The position numbers and the translations under genes are program-made. A model generated the notes under the pieces. That model was not told the origin of the DNA, searched no databases, and saw only the letters and a program-made list of their open reading frames with translations. A stretch of DNA of 64,000 nt from Nitrospira lenta (GTDB lineage Bacteria; Nitrospirota; Nitrospiria; Nitrospirales; Nitrospiraceae): assembly GCA_945905765.1 (NCBI GenBank), contig CAMDPZ010000003.1, positions 1-64,000 on the forward strand, in the 5' to 3' direction. Positions 13,314 through 23,087 of the stretch are shown one piece after another. Every line of letters begins with the position of its first letter. Within the stretch, counting starts at the first letter, position 1.

Positions 13314-16171
13314 GCTATGCCTCCATCCCTCTGTCGGTCCGCTGCTTCGTAGGCTTCCTGAATCATCTGCGCCACGTGTTTCACCTCCGCTGCCCCCTGC
13401 AATCCGGTCTGCAATTGAATCATACAAGCGGGACAACTGGTGGCCACCACCTCTGCTCCGCTCTGTTCAACGGCCTGCCGCTTTCGCTCGACAATGCGCT
13501 GAGACGTTTCGAAATCCTTCACCAGATAGGTCCCGGCTCCGCCGGCGCAACGGTCTGCGTCCGGCATCTCGACATACTCGACGCCCGGCAGCCCTGCCAG
13601 AATCGCACGAGGCTCCTTGGTCACTCCCGCCGCTCGCAGATGGCAGGAGGAATGGTAGGCCACCTTACAGGGCTTGGGCTGGGAACTGGCCATGGCCGGC
13701 TTCACAGGCGATTGTGACACAAACTCCGAAATATGGGTGACCCGTTTGGCCAAGGCCTGGGCCGCTGCCTGCTCCGGCTCACCGGCGAACAAAGTCGGGT
13801 AATCCTTCAGCATCAGGGTACAGGAGGCGCAGCCGGTCACGACCTTCTCGTACCCAGCCATGGAGGCGAGATTGACCCGCGCCCCCTCTTTGGCCAGTTC
13901 ACGATGTCCGTAAGTTTCAATCGGCGTTCCAGAACAACGTTGCATCGGCAGATCCGGCTCGACATCGTGTTTCCTCAACACGGCAATCACCGCATCCCCC
14001 ACCCCATCATCGAAGTAGTTGGCCGCACAGCCATGGAAATAGGCCACCGGAGAGCGAGCCGCTTGTCCTGCCTGAGGAATCAATTCCGGATACCGGTCGC
14101 GGAGATGTCGTGTGGCCAGTCGAGGCAAGGCCAGTTGAGGCGACAAGCGCGCCGTCGCAGCCAGGCCACGCAGGATGGGTCTCGTCAGACGATCGAGCAG
14201 CCGCCGCATCAAAGGCCGGCCCCAGAGAAACTGGCCACGAGCAAGCAACTTCAAGAGCGGCTCAAACAGCCATGCACGCGCGTGGAGGTGAAAAATAAAA
14301 CCGGCCATCTTGTTTGGATGCTCGGCTCGCCGGTCCAGGATGAGTTGCGATACGTCGACTCCGGCGGGACAGGCAGTCCGGCAGGACTTACAATTGAGGC
14401 AGGCTTCCACGACTCGCTTCGAATTGAGATAGCTGTAGTTCTTGTCCGTGACGATCTCGAACCAGCCCCGCGAACTCATATCTTCGGACTGAAAGACATC
14501 GTAGATCGGGCAAACGGAATTACACTTAGCGCAAGTCGCGCAAGGCTTCGACAATCGCACATAATCGATATGATCGGTGAAGGGCCGGTCGCTGATCTTG
14601 ATGCCGGGGTTGAGCATTCCGGCAGGATCGAAGCTCTGCTTTACTTTCACGAACAGGTCGTACAGCTCCTGGCCAAACATCGTCTTCACATATTCAGCCC
14701 GCACCCGGCCATCCCCATGTTCCCCGCAGATCGAGCCGCCGAAGCGGCCTAACACCGTCTGGTGAATTTCGTGATAGGCCTGCACCATCTTCTCGAAGTC
14801 GCCTGAGTCGTTCACATCGAGCAAGGGAATGATATGGGCGTTCCCGTTCCCGATATGGCCAAAGATCGCGACCGGCACATGCTGCCCGACAAAGAATTCT
14901 TCCAGATAGCGGATGAGTTCGCTGATCCGCTCAGCCGGCACCACCACATCATCCACAAAGTTGATGGGCTTCTTCCTGGGATCGAATCGATAGAGCGTGG
15001 GATAGAGGGCCTTGCGAGCCTTCCATAACTGGTCCCGCTGCTCGGGATCGAAGGCAATAACCGGATCGGAAGTGAGGCGATAGCGTCGGCAGATCGTCGT
15101 CATCCGCTCGGCCTGCTCACGGAGGTCGGCCCCCACTCCGTCAGCATCTAACTCGATCAACAGCGTGGCTGCCGCATCCGCCGGAATGCCATGCTTCGCC
15201 CTGCCGATCAGATTGAGCGTGTTGGCATCCATCACTTCCAACGCGCTCGGATGCAACTCCAGCAGCTTCGGCACAGCCTCGCCGACTTCTTCCAACCGGT
15301 GAAAATGGATGAGCGCCGTGAGGGTCGCGGTGGGTTTCTCGACCAGCGTAATCGTGGCTTCGCTAAAAAGACCAAGCGTCCCCTCGCTACCGACGAAGAG
15401 TTTGGGAAGATCGAACCGGCCTTGCGTAAGCCCGTCGGCAAGACCAAAGAGATTGTAGCCGCAGCTATTCTTGCTGACGGTCGGGCGTTTCTGTTCGATC
15501 AAGGTTGCGTGATCTTGCAGGAGCGACCGCAAATCCCGAAGTGGCCGGTTCGCTGTCAGCAAATCGACATAAGCAGGATCGTCGAGCCCGTAGGATTTGG
15601 CATCCAGCCATTCGCCGGACTGCAGACAGACGCGGAGCGCCGCCACATTATCCTTCACGGCACCGTACCGCAGCGTATGGGGGCCGGATGAGTTGTTCGC
15701 CAACATCCCGCCCAGCTTGCACATGTCGCCGCTGGAGGGATCGGGCCCAAACATGAGTCCCTGCCGCCCCAGCTGTTTGTTCAACTCCGCCAGCACGATC
15801 CCAGGCTGCACCCGCGCCCAGCGCTCGTCGCGGTTCAGCTCCAGCACCCGATTCAAGCGCGAGACGTCCAGGATGATCCCGGATCCGATCGCCGAGCCAG
15901 TCAAATTTGTCCCGGCAGCGCGAGGCGTGAGCGGAATGCCTCGCTGCACAGCGTATCGAACCGTGGTGGCGATATCCTCCTCGGACTCGACCAGCACGAC
16001 CGCCTGAGGGGCCATCCGATAGATGCTCGCATCCACCGCATAGGCGGTGAGCGTCGAATAGTCGTCTTTGACCTTGTCTCTACCGAGCGAAGCCCGGAGG
16101 TCGGACGCGATGGCGTGGGAGCGTTCTGGCAGAATGAGAGTTGGTGCAGTCATAATTGAAGGGTCGCTCAT
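13310..16171 (-). CDS. FAD-linked oxidase / Fe-S / CCG-domain fusion (D-2-hydroxyacid dehydrogenase type)
   Basis: A single 953-residue chain combining a GlcD-like FAD domain (VRYAVQRGIPLTPRAAGTNL, then NSSGPHTLRYGAVKDN and VGSEGTLGLFSEATI), the FAD-oxidase C domain (VAIFGHIGNGNAHIIPLLDV), two 4Fe-4S motifs (CATCAKCNSVCP and CLNCKSCRTACP) and two cysteine-rich CCG domains (GCASCTLMLKDYP; ATSCPACMIQLQTG). This is the D-lactate/glycolate dehydrogenase plan. It likely oxidises D-lactate, glycolate or a similar acid and feeds quinone. Start chosen at ATG 16171; ATG 16153 is possible. The divergent neighbour is a D-2-hydroxyacid dehydrogenase, and a diheme cytochrome is translationally coupled downstream. 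Confidence 0.9.
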   Translation of the reverse strand: MSDPSIMTAPTLILPERSHAIASDLRASLGRDKVKDDYSTLTAYAVDASIYRMAPQAVVLVESEEDIATTVRYAVQRGIPLTPRAAGTNLTGSAIGSGIILDVSRLNRVLELNRDERWARVQPGIVLAELNKQLGRQGLMFGPDPSSGDMCKLGGMLANNSSGPHTLRYGAVKDNVAALRVCLQSGEWLDAKSYGLDDPAYVDLLTANRPLRDLRSLLQDHATLIEQKRPTVSKNSCGYNLFGLADGLTQGRFDLPKLFVGSEGTLGLFSEATITLVEKPTATLTALIHFHRLEEVGEAVPKLLELHPSALEVMDANTLNLIGRAKHGIPADAAATLLIELDADGVGADLREQAERMTTICRRYRLTSDPVIAFDPEQRDQLWKARKALYPTLYRFDPRKKPINFVDDVVVPAERISELIRYLEEFFVGQHVPVAIFGHIGNGNAHIIPLLDVNDSGDFEKMVQAYHEIHQTVLGRFGGSICGEHGDGRVRAEYVKTMFGQELYDLFVKVKQSFDPAGMLNPGIKISDRPFTDHIDYVRLSKPCATCAKCNSVCPIYDVFQSEDMSSRGWFEIVTDKNYSYLNSKRVVEACLNCKSCRTACPAGVDVSQLILDRRAEHPNKMAGFIFHLHARAWLFEPLLKLLARGQFLWGRPLMRRLLDRLTRPILRGLAATARLSPQLALPRLATRHLRDRYPELIPQAGQAARSPVAYFHGCAANYFDDGVGDAVIAVLRKHDVEPDLPMQRCSGTPIETYGHRELAKEGARVNLASMAGYEKVVTGCASCTLMLKDYPTLFAGEPEQAAAQALAKRVTHISEFVSQSPVKPAMASSQPKPCKVAYHSSCHLRAAGVTKEPRAILAGLPGVEYVEMPDADRCAGGAGTYLVKDFETSQRIVERKRQAVEQSGAEVVATSCPACMIQLQTGLQGAAEVKHVAQMIQEAYEAADRQRDGGIA

Positions 16172-16264
16172 TCTAGACGGACTCTTGAGAACAGCACAAG
16201 CCTGGTTGTTGCGCATGGCGCAAGCGGCTAAAATGCAATTCGCGAATAGGAGCAGGAACCTCTG

Positions 16265-17221
16265 ATGCGTCCCACTCTGTATATTTCACGACTGCTCCCC
16301 GAACCCGTCATGGCCATCGTGAGGGAGCGGTTTCAACTGGTGCAGGAACCGCTCGATACCCTGCCCTCGCCCTCGGCGTTGCGAGCAGGCCTCGGCCAAG
16401 CCGACGCCGCAATCGTGACCCTGGGCGATCGCATCGACGCGGCAACCATTCAGGCGGCAACCAGGCTGAAGATTCTCGCGAACTATGCTGTCGGCTACAA
16501 CAACATCGATCTCGCTGCCGCACAAGAGCGGGGTCTGATCGTCACCAATACGCCGGACGTCTTGACCGATGCCACGGCAGATCTGACCTGGGCTCTACTC
16601 CTGGCGACGGCGCGCCGCATCGTGGAAGGCGATGCCCTCGTTCGATCCGGCAGATGGACCGGCTGGAGTCCCACGCAGCTCTTGGGAGCGGATGTTTCAG
16701 GCAAGGTACTGGGCATCATCGGCATGGGACGGATCGGACAGGCGGTCGCGCAACGGGCCACGGGATTTCGCATGACGGTGCTCTATCACCAGCGCCATCC
16801 CCTGGACGCAGCCTCTCACCCTCGCGAGTGGGAATACCGATCGTTACACAACCTTCTCGCAGAGTCCGATATCGTGACGATCCATGTGCCCCTCACGCCG
16901 GACACCCGTCATCTCATCGGCGCGCGCGAATTGGGCCTGATGAAACCCACGGCTTTCCTCATCAACACGGCTCGTGGTCCGATCGTCGATGAAGGGGCCT
17001 TGGTCGAGGCCCTCGCGAATCGCACGATTGCCGGAGCCGGCCTCGACGTATATGAAGAGGAGCCGGCGCTTCACCAGACGCTGGCTCGCTTGCAGCAAGT
17101 CGTGCTGCTTCCCCACATCGGCTCCGCCACCCTGCAGGCCAGGGTAAGCATGGGACTAATCTGTGTGGACAATATCCTGGCGATCTTGGACGGACGTCCT
17201 GCCCTGAATCGAATTCACTAG
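16265..17221 (+). CDS. D-2-hydroxyacid dehydrogenase (glyoxylate/hydroxypyruvate reductase type)
   Basis: 318 residues with both domains of the family. Seen: LKILANYAVGYNNIDLAAAQ, the NAD-binding loop LGIIGMGRIGQAVAQRA, the catalytic Arg in LINTARGPIVDEGAL, the Glu in AGLDVYEEEPALH, and the His in VVLLPHIGSAT. It reduces glyoxylate or hydroxypyruvate with NAD(P)H. It is divergent from the FAD-linked oxidase, and with gph nearby could serve glycolate/glyoxylate metabolism. Exact substrate is inferred. Confidence 0.9.
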   Translation: MRPTLYISRLLPEPVMAIVRERFQLVQEPLDTLPSPSALRAGLGQADAAIVTLGDRIDAATIQAATRLKILANYAVGYNNIDLAAAQERGLIVTNTPDVLTDATADLTWALLLATARRIVEGDALVRSGRWTGWSPTQLLGADVSGKVLGIIGMGRIGQAVAQRATGFRMTVLYHQRHPLDAASHPREWEYRSLHNLLAESDIVTIHVPLTPDTRHLIGARELGLMKPTAFLINTARGPIVDEGALVEALANRTIAGAGLDVYEEEPALHQTLARLQQVVLLPHIGSATLQARVSMGLICVDNILAILDGRPALNRIH

Positions 17222-17238
17222 CAGAATGGCTGTTGTGC

Positions 17239-18501
17239 CTACGCTGGACTGGATGAGATCGAGGCTGAGGAAAACAGAGGAGCTCCGGAGAGAGTCGGAG
17301 CAGATGGACCAGCCGCTGCCGTGCCCTGCATAAGGGCCGTCAGCTTCTTCACTGCCAGACTATCAGGCGCCAAGGCGGCAACCTTCTCGAATAGCTCCTG
17401 CGGCAAAGTCGGCATCCCCGGCTCGGGATGGACCAATAAGAGCTCAATCGCCTTCTCATACTGGAGCACCGCGTTGGTCGCATCGCCTCGCGCGTCGTAG
17501 AGTTCTCCATAGAGTTCGCGCATCGCCGCCGACTGCGGTTCGATCGCCAGAAACTCTGCAATCAGCGTTTCAGCTTGCCCATAGTCCTGCGCCCGCAAGG
17601 CCGCCCCTGCCAGGTAGCGATATTCGCCGAGCGCCACCCGAAGATCGCCTCGGTGCAGATGGACCTTCGCCAGCAATTGGCAGACGGCCTGATTCCCCGG
17701 ATCAACGGTCAACAGTTGATGGAGGATGGCCTCAGCTCCGGCAAATTGCTTGGCCTCGATCCGGCGGGTCGCCTCCGCCAACAGATCGACCGGCTCAGAA
17801 CTTCTCGCCTGGCCTCCCGCACGGCCCACTCCCGCCTTCACTGGCTGTTCTGGGGTTGCGTCGGTCTTCTCCACATGCTCAATGAACTGGATCGCCTCAC
17901 TGTTGCCCGGCTCGATGCGCAACACGGCCTGATAGGCCTCCTTGGCCTCCGCATAACCCAGTTGCGCCGACCACTCACGCCCCAACTGCAAATAGACTTT
18001 CAGGGCTTCGTCCGGCATGTTTTCTTGCAGGCACAACTCCGCCACTTGCCGTTGCGCATCCAGATTCGAGGGATCCCGACTGACAATCCTCCGATAGATG
18101 TCCAACGCGCCCTGACTGTTGCCCTCTTTGAGGTAATGGGTTCCGAGAACGAGATAATCTTGCACCGCGCTGTTCAGCAAACCCCGCTCAGCATTGAGGT
18201 CCCCCAGATGCCGGTACACATCGTACTGCGAGGGATCGACCTTCAAGATTTTCTTGAGCGTAGCAATCGCCTTCAACGTGGCCCCTTCCGCACGGAAGGC
18301 GGTGGCGGCCTGCATAAAAGAGGTCACGGCATCCTGCGTCGCATTGCGCTTGAGGTGCAAGTCACCGATCGAATTGAAGATGCTGCCATCGCCAGGCGAT
18401 TCAACCGAAAGCCTCTTCCACTCACTGATGGCTTCGTCGAATTGTCCCCGTGACGCCAGGAGCTGTGCGTTATGCAAAACCTTACTGCGGTCGATCGCCA
18501 A
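17239..18501 (-). CDS. TPR-repeat protein
   Basis: 420 residues of tandem tetratricopeptide repeats (LASRGQFDEAISEWKRLSVE, LGTHYLKEGNSQGALDIYRR, LGYAEAKEAYQAVLRIEPGN and others), ending in a Ser/Ala-rich tail. I start at TTG 18501 because GTGGAGG lies six bases upstream; the frame is open to 18585. TPR arrays bind other proteins; partners are unknown. There is no signal peptide. It converges with the dehydrogenase gene ending at 17221, only 17 bp away. Confidence 0.8.
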   Translation of the reverse strand: MAIDRSKVLHNAQLLASRGQFDEAISEWKRLSVESPGDGSIFNSIGDLHLKRNATQDAVTSFMQAATAFRAEGATLKAIATLKKILKVDPSQYDVYRHLGDLNAERGLLNSAVQDYLVLGTHYLKEGNSQGALDIYRRIVSRDPSNLDAQRQVAELCLQENMPDEALKVYLQLGREWSAQLGYAEAKEAYQAVLRIEPGNSEAIQFIEHVEKTDATPEQPVKAGVGRAGGQARSSEPVDLLAEATRRIEAKQFAGAEAILHQLLTVDPGNQAVCQLLAKVHLHRGDLRVALGEYRYLAGAALRAQDYGQAETLIAEFLAIEPQSAAMRELYGELYDARGDATNAVLQYEKAIELLLVHPEPGMPTLPQELFEKVAALAPDSLAVKKLTALMQGTAAAGPSAPTLSGAPLFSSASISSSPA

Positions 18502-18580
18502 AGTAGACCTCCACACCGTATAAACGCTAACAGTGGCCCTGATTCTTGTCAACGAAATGGGCATACGGTGCAGGCACAAA

Positions 18581-18622
18581 AGCAAAGGCCTGTCCCGCCA
18601 TGTTGCGGGGCAGGCCTTTGCT
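18581..18622 (-). terminator. Intrinsic terminator of the cold-shock gene
   Basis: AGCAAAGGCCTG and CAGGCCTTTGCT form a 12-bp arm with further GC pairs inside (GTCCCGC/GCGGGGC). On the minus strand it is followed by TTTTGT. It lies 24 bp past the cold-shock stop. Confidence 0.8.
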
Positions 18623-18645
18623 GCACAATCGCGCGCGTGGAACCG

Positions 18646-18864
18646 TTAGGAGCCGGCGACGGCAGCCTTCAATACATTCGACGCCTGCGGCCCCTTGGCG
18701 CCTTGCACCACATCGAACTCGACATTCTCGCCCTCTTTCAGCGTCTTAAATCCTTCTCCCTGCAAAGCGGAATAATGCACGAACACATCATCCCCGCTCT
18801 CAAGACGAATAAATCCGAACCCCTTGCGGTCGTTAAACCACTTTACCGTCCCTTTTTCCTTCAC
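18646..18864 (-). CDS. Cold-shock domain protein
   Basis: A 72-residue CspA-type nucleic-acid binding protein: [20 protein letters not shown] carries RNP1 and [10 protein letters not shown] carries RNP2. The start is GTG 18864, with AAAGGAG seven bases upstream; an upstream in-frame ATG at 18891 would add nine residues and separate the gene from its ribosome-binding site. It acts as an RNA chaperone. It has its own terminator and is divergent from lptF. Confidence 0.92.
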   Translation of the reverse strand: MKEKGTVKWFNDRKGFGFIRLESGDDVFVHYSALQGEGFKTLKEGENVEFDVVQGAKGPQASNVLKAAVAGS

Positions 18865-19168
18865 GAAAATACTCCTTTCCTCAACGGCCACGCCAAGTTA
18901 CGTGGCCGGCTCCTGAACCGGTTGGCGACACAGATGATAAAGAGAAAAAACAGAAAGAAGCGCGGGCTGGACTGACTGGCTCATGGAAGAGACAAAATCG
19001 ATCACGAGACCCATCTTGGTTATAAATCGCGCAGCATGTACCATGGCATTTCAAACCTTGTCAAGCCATTGCTGGGCCAGGGGCACACCAGCCCAGCCGC
19101 GCGCGAGGTGGACAAGCCTCGCCCGGTCGCCTATAGTGTCGCACCGTGCGAGGAGCGGGATTCTTCGA

Positions 19169-20260
19169 ATGTTTTTACGAACGCTGCTAGACCGTTACAT
19201 CTTCTCCGAACTCCTGTCCCCGTTTAGCTTAAGCCTCGGAGCCCTCTGCTTCGTCATGCTCACGCGGGAACTCCTGCGCCTGGTGGAACTGCTGGTCACC
19301 AAGGGCGTCGGGATCGTGGCCGTGCTGCAAGTCTTTGCCCATTTGATGCCCTCATTCCTCGTGTTGACCCTCCCCATCGCCGGGATTATCGCCTCCATTA
19401 CCGCCTTCGGACGGCTATCCTTCGATAAAGAACTAGTGGCGATGCAGGCGGCGGGAATGAGCCTCATGCGATTGACCCGACCCGTGCTGCTCTTTGCCCT
19501 GCTCGTATTCGGACTGACCCTCTGTTTGGCTCAATGGGGGCAACCCTGGAGCTCCATTAACCTCAAGAAGGTGGCGCTGAACCTCCTGAAGGATCAGTTG
19601 GTGCTGGCGCTGGAACGGGGCACATTTAACGAGCCCATCCCCAATCTGACGATCTATGTCCCGGATGGAACGCCAGGGCAGGCCACGACCGGCATCTTCA
19701 TCTCCGATGCGCGCAATGCCGACAATCCCCGCATCATCGTGGCGCAACAGTACGAAGTCCTGATGGACGCCTCCAGCAATCAAGTTGCGCTCCATCTGCA
19801 ACAGGGCGTCATTCACAACCGGCCGAATCAGAGCGATCAATACGAACAGACCGTCTTTACCAGTTACGATCTGAAGCTCTCGCTCAACCAGAGCGGCTAT
19901 GCGGCCACGGAGGAACGGCCTTCCTACCACGCGATTATCGCCCTGCTCACCGAGTCCCAATGGCGCGACCCCTCCGCGCTCCGACGATTGATGGAATACT
20001 ATAAGGATCTGGCCTTCCCCACCGCCTCGCTGGTGTTTTGCCTGCTGGGGGTGCCGGTCGGCATCGTCTCAAAACGGTCCGGACGTATGGGCGGATTTGC
20101 GGTCGGCGTATTAATCGTCGTCATGTACTACATGCTGAACGTCGCCTGCGAATTCCTGGTCACAACGGCGGTCCTGCCGCCCTTTGCCGGAGCCTGGCTG
20201 CCGAACGGCATCTTCACGCTCGCGACCATCGTATCGCTGTACATCATGAATCGCCGGTAA
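19169..20260 (+). CDS. lptF: LPS export ABC transporter permease LptF
   Basis: 363 residues from ATG 19169. It has the YjgP/YjgQ family N-terminus FLRTLLDRYIFSELLSPFSL, a coupling segment with GRLSFDKELVAMQAAGMSLM, a central periplasmic jellyroll (about 130-260) and three C-terminal helices (SLVFCLLGVPVGIVSKRSGR). With LptG and LptB it extracts LPS from the inner membrane. The frame opens upstream to 18983 without protein-like content. The 270-bp gap to the divergent cold-shock gene should hold both promoters. Confidence 0.92.
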   Translation: MFLRTLLDRYIFSELLSPFSLSLGALCFVMLTRELLRLVELLVTKGVGIVAVLQVFAHLMPSFLVLTLPIAGIIASITAFGRLSFDKELVAMQAAGMSLMRLTRPVLLFALLVFGLTLCLAQWGQPWSSINLKKVALNLLKDQLVLALERGTFNEPIPNLTIYVPDGTPGQATTGIFISDARNADNPRIIVAQQYEVLMDASSNQVALHLQQGVIHNRPNQSDQYEQTVFTSYDLKLSLNQSGYAATEERPSYHAIIALLTESQWRDPSALRRLMEYYKDLAFPTASLVFCLLGVPVGIVSKRSGRMGGFAVGVLIVVMYYMLNVACEFLVTTAVLPPFAGAWLPNGIFTLATIVSLYIMNRR

Positions 20261-20264
20261 CTCT

Positions 20265-21356
20265 ATGCCTATTCTCTTTCGCTATCTCCTTCGCGAATAC
20301 AGCAAAATCTTCATGATGTGCTTCAGCGGCCTGATGACGATTTACCTCGTCATCGACTTCTTCGAGAAGGTGCGCCGATTCTTGCGTCACGACGCCAACT
20401 GGCTCGACGTCCTGACCTATTTCCTGCTCAAAACGCCGGCGATTTTCTTCCAGATTGCGCCGTTGGCCATCCTCATGGCCACCCTCCTCACATTTGGGCT
20501 GCTCATGCGCGGCCATGAAATCACGGCCATGCGCAGTTGCGGCATCAGCCTCCCCTGGATCACCGCCCCCTTCATTGCCTTCGCCGCAGGCCTGTCCCTC
20601 GTACTCTTATTATTCAGCTCCACCGTCATTCCTTTAGCCGCCGGCAAGTCCGAAGAAATCAGGACCACGCGCATCGAAAAAAAACCGCAGGCCGCAGCCT
20701 TGGTCCTCCAGCAGCCCTGGATGCGAATCAGCGCCGACAGCCTCATGCAGGTCACCAGCGTCTCCGTCGACGGGAAACGCTTAGGCCAGGTGCACCTCTT
20801 TCAGTTCGATCAGAATTTCCAACTCGTCGATATCGCCGAAGCCAAGGAAGCCCGCTACGATGGGTCAGCCTGGACGCTTTATCAAGGCCAGCACCGGCGG
20901 TTTGCTCAAGACGGAGCCGTCACCATCACAGGATTCCACCGTGAAGCCTTCCCGCTAACCCTCATCCCGGACGACTTCACCGTCTGGCTCACCGGCGATT
21001 CTGAATTGATGACGTTCCACGATATCCGCGCCTATACCAGTCGGCGACACCAGGAAGGCACCCAAACCTCGCGCTTCCAAACGGACTATTACAGCCGCAT
21101 CGCCTTTCCCTTCGTCACGGTGATCATGGTCCTGGTCGGCATTGCGCTGAGCCTGCGCCGGAGCGGCGCCCGAGGAGGCAGCATGGCAGTAGGCATCGGA
21201 CAGGCGCTCGCCGTCGGTTTCTGTTACTGGACGACCCATTCCATCGCCATCGCGCTCGGCCGCGGCGGAGTCTTAACGCCTCTGCTCGCAGGCTGGATGG
21301 CCAATCTCCTCTTCATGAGCTTTGGGCTCTATCTCATGCTCAAGGTACGGTATTAG
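20265..21356 (+). CDS. lptG: LPS export ABC transporter permease LptG
   Basis: Second YjgP/YjgQ permease, 363 residues: ILFRYLLREYSKIFMMCFSG at the N-terminus, RGHEITAMRSCGISLPWI as the coupling region, the jellyroll domain (PWMRISADSLMQVTSVSVDG) and C-terminal helices (FPFVTVIMVLVGIALSLR). It starts 4 bp after lptF, so the two are co-transcribed. It forms the heterodimeric channel with LptF at the inner membrane. Confidence 0.92.
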   Translation: MPILFRYLLREYSKIFMMCFSGLMTIYLVIDFFEKVRRFLRHDANWLDVLTYFLLKTPAIFFQIAPLAILMATLLTFGLLMRGHEITAMRSCGISLPWITAPFIAFAAGLSLVLLLFSSTVIPLAAGKSEEIRTTRIEKKPQAAALVLQQPWMRISADSLMQVTSVSVDGKRLGQVHLFQFDQNFQLVDIAEAKEARYDGSAWTLYQGQHRRFAQDGAVTITGFHREAFPLTLIPDDFTVWLTGDSELMTFHDIRAYTSRRHQEGTQTSRFQTDYYSRIAFPFVTVIMVLVGIALSLRRSGARGGSMAVGIGQALAVGFCYWTTHSIAIALGRGGVLTPLLAGWMANLLFMSFGLYLMLKVRY

Positions 21357-21363
21357 AATGAGA

Positions 21364-21407
21364 CAGGCTGAAGGCTGAAGTATTCGGACTCCGAGCTTCA
21401 GCCTGCC
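21364..21407. terminator. Hairpin between lptG and the ketoacyl synthase gene
   Basis: GGCTGAAG (21373-21380) pairs with CTTCAGCC (21396-21403), and the loop carries CGGACTCCG. The word AGGCTGAAGGCTGAAG is a short tandem repeat of the kind seen at other gene borders. There is no T-run, so it may only attenuate or stabilise. Confidence 0.45.
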
Positions 21408-21489
21408 TCACCTAATCCCACGGCGGTTGACTGCTCCCGGCGCTTCCGGTAAGTAAAGACAGGATCGTTACGAAAAGGATTTCACAAAC

Positions 21490-22746
21490 ATGCGGGCACG
21501 GGTCGTCGTCACAGGGCTGGGAGTGGTCTCTCCGATCGGCATCGGGATTAGTGAATTCTGGAAAGCCGCCCTCGCCGGCCAATCCGGCATCTCGGCCATT
21601 ACCTCGTTCGCTCCCTTTGCCATGGACGGGTACCGCTCCAAGGTGGCAGGCCAGGTGCGCGATTTTTCGGTCGAACGGTTTCTCGACAGTGCCCACGGCG
21701 AACGAGTCGATCGCTACGCCCAGTTCGCCCTGGTCTCCACGAAAGAAGCGCTGGCCGACTCGGGCCTCCAGATGGCGAAGGAAGACCCCCACCGGGTCGG
21801 AGTCATCGTAGGAGCCGGCATGGGTGGCATGGTCATGGGCGAACGTGAAGTCACGCAGCTCTATGAGCAGCAGAAACCCCATCGCGTCCATCCGAATTTC
21901 ATTCCCACCATCACGCTTAACTCCGCCTCCGGCATCATCGCGATGGCCTACGGGGCCAAGGGGCCCAATCTGACCATCTCGACCGCCTGCTCCTCCAGCG
22001 CCCATGCGCTCGGGCAAGCGCTCCACTGCATTCGCGAAGGCCGCGCCGATGTCGTGATTGTCGTAGGAGCCGACGCCAGCATCACCCCCCTCGTCTTTGC
22101 AGGATTTTGTTCCCTGCGCGCCCTCTCCTCCAAGTTCAACGATCAACCGGAAAAGGCCTCGCGCCCGTTCGAGCGGTCGCGCGACGGCTTCGTCATGGGA
22201 GAAGGGGCCGGCACCCTCATCTTGGAATCGGCTTCCCATGCCAAGAAACGCAAGGCCCGAATCTATGCAGAAGTGGCAGGCTACGCCGCCACCAGCGAGG
22301 CCTATCACATGGTCATCCCGCGCGAGGATGGGCTGGAAGTCGCGCACACGATGAAGCTGGCGCTTGCGGATGCAGGACTGACCCCGTCACAGGTGGATTA
22401 CATCAATGCCCATGCCACCTCGACGACGATCGGCGATGCAGTCGAAGCCAAGGCGATCCGACTGCTCTTTAAATCGCGCGCCGACAAGATCGCCATCAGC
22501 GCCACCAAGTCTCTGATCGGCCATACCCTGGGCGCAGCCGGAGCCATCGGAGGCATCGCTTCGGTGCTGGCCCTCCAGACTGGCCAGATCCATCCGACGG
22601 CCAATTACGAGGATCCGGACCCGGCCTGCGCCCTGGCAGGGCTCTCCCGCTCAGCACAGGAACGCCGCGTGAAAGTCGCCCTGCTGAACGCCTTTGGATT
22701 TGGCAGCAACAACGCCGCTGTGGTATTGAAACAAGCAACCACGTAA
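21490..22746 (+). CDS. Beta-ketoacyl-ACP synthase (FabF-type)
   Basis: 418 residues with the full condensing-enzyme triad: Cys167 in TISTACSSSAHALG, His308 in YINAHATSTTIGDAVE and His345 in KSLIGHTLGAAGAIG. It extends acyl-ACP by Claisen condensation. An AAGGA site precedes ATG 21490. It sits between the LPS export genes and a dedicated ACP plus LpxD, so it may make the 3-hydroxyacyl or secondary chains of lipid A rather than bulk fatty acid; this is inference from context. Confidence 0.9.
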   Translation: MRARVVVTGLGVVSPIGIGISEFWKAALAGQSGISAITSFAPFAMDGYRSKVAGQVRDFSVERFLDSAHGERVDRYAQFALVSTKEALADSGLQMAKEDPHRVGVIVGAGMGGMVMGEREVTQLYEQQKPHRVHPNFIPTITLNSASGIIAMAYGAKGPNLTISTACSSSAHALGQALHCIREGRADVVIVVGADASITPLVFAGFCSLRALSSKFNDQPEKASRPFERSRDGFVMGEGAGTLILESASHAKKRKARIYAEVAGYAATSEAYHMVIPREDGLEVAHTMKLALADAGLTPSQVDYINAHATSTTIGDAVEAKAIRLLFKSRADKIAISATKSLIGHTLGAAGAIGGIASVLALQTGQIHPTANYEDPDPACALAGLSRSAQERRVKVALLNAFGFGSNNAAVVLKQATT

Positions 22747-22769
22747 CGAACTAACGAGAGAATCCATCG

Positions 22770-23084
22770 ATGGCAACAGATCCCACCATATCCCTGAAGA
22801 TCCGCACCTCCTTGGGCGACTACCTCAAACAAGATCCCGCGACGATACTGGTCACCCATCATCTGCGCGACGACTTAGGGCTCGACTCGATGGCGGTCAT
22901 CGAATTGCTCTATCGCATCGAGGAAGCCTTCGATCTCCAGATCCCGGACCAGGATCTGGTGGGACTGACGACGGTCGGCCATGTCGTGAACTATGTTGAA
23001 AAACGGTTGGGGAAAACTGCCGCTGCAGCCCCGACGAAAAAACCAGCGACGCCTAAAAAACCGACGAGCAAACAGAAGCCCTAA
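22770..23084 (+). CDS. Acyl carrier protein with basic tail
   Basis: 104 residues. The phosphopantetheine motif is DDLGLDSMAVIELLYRIEEA with Ser40, followed by helix III (TVGHVVNYVEKRLG). The last 25 residues are Lys/Pro/Ala/Thr-rich (TKKPATPKKPTSKQKP), an addition not found in ordinary ACPs of about 78 aa. It is located between the ketoacyl synthase and LpxD (3-bp gap to lpxD), so it probably carries acyl chains for lipid A. The basic tail may help membrane or partner contact. Confidence 0.88.
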   Translation: MATDPTISLKIRTSLGDYLKQDPATILVTHHLRDDLGLDSMAVIELLYRIEEAFDLQIPDQDLVGLTTVGHVVNYVEKRLGKTAAAAPTKKPATPKKPTSKQKP

Positions 23085-23087
23085 CCC

